DNA of 6,489 nt. Source: Bacteroidales bacterium (GTDB taxonomy: Bacteria > Bacteroidota > Bacteroidia > Bacteroidales > UBA10428). Under the pieces are notes generated by a model that saw nothing but the letters and a program-made list of their open reading frames with translations, did no database searches and was not told where the DNA came from. Below are positions 6,400 through 6,489 of the stretch, in pieces. The stretch covers positions 1-6,489 of the forward strand of contig JAFGOZ010000707.1 of the NCBI GenBank assembly GCA_016926235.1, given 5' to 3'. Each line of letters opens with the position of its first letter. The first letter of the stretch is position 1. The translations under genes were made by a program, and so were the position numbers.

Positions 6400-6489
6400 G
6401 AATGATTACTATCCGATAAAATTAGTTAAATTCTTTGTATGGAGATGTTTGTTAAAGACATATTGAAATCTCATTCCGGACTAAACTGA

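Noticed and set aside
6439..6489. 16-codon open frame (MEMFVKDILK and onward) ending at the window edge
   Set aside because: It is too short, has no supporting signal, and occupies the upstream region of the restriction gene.

Overview
The window most likely comes from a member of the Bacteroidota. The evidence is the A+T-rich sequence, start codons preceded by A/T-rich leaders rather than strong Shine-Dalgarno sites, and promoter-like sequences matching the Bacteroidota housekeeping consensus (TTTG, about 20 bases, TAnnTTTG). The protein styles (exported MBL-fold hydrolase, exported trypsin-like protease, single-chain ISP-type restriction-modification enzyme) fit the same group. No RNA gene, CRISPR array, transposase or phage gene is visible.

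Layout. Positions 1-568 (minus strand) hold the first 189 codons of an exported metallo-beta-lactamase-fold hydrolase that runs off the left edge; a good promoter lies just upstream of it. Positions 569-1357 are gene-poor. They hold two stretches that read like broken coding remnants, an 83-bp element with 12-bp inverted ends, and a cluster of GATATC/GGTATC hexamers. Positions 1358-1702 (minus) encode a small, charged, helical protein of unknown function. It is transcribed divergently from 1839-3086 (plus), an exported HtrA/trypsin-like serine protease with a complete catalytic triad but an unrecognised C-terminal domain in place of PDZ domains. Positions 3202-6390 (minus) encode a 1062-residue protein with an N-terminal PD-(D/E)xK nuclease, a gamma-class N6-adenine methyltransferase and a C-terminal ISP-type specificity domain. 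It converges on the protease gene, and the 115-bp gap between them holds a second, diverged copy of part of the 83-bp element.

How the genes relate. They do not form one obvious operon: the orientations are minus, minus, plus, minus, with intergenic gaps throughout. The clearest functional unit is the one-gene restriction-modification system. It lacks the helicase/translocase of classical type ISP enzymes, and its specificity-proximal segment is much more A+T-rich than the nuclease and methyltransferase parts, which suggests module exchange. The protease carries a signal peptide and should act outside the cytoplasm, so a direct role with the restriction enzyme is unlikely. I did not find a convincing, wholly new multi-gene system. 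The best leads are the helicase-less ISP enzyme, the protease's C-terminal domain and the dispersed repeat family.
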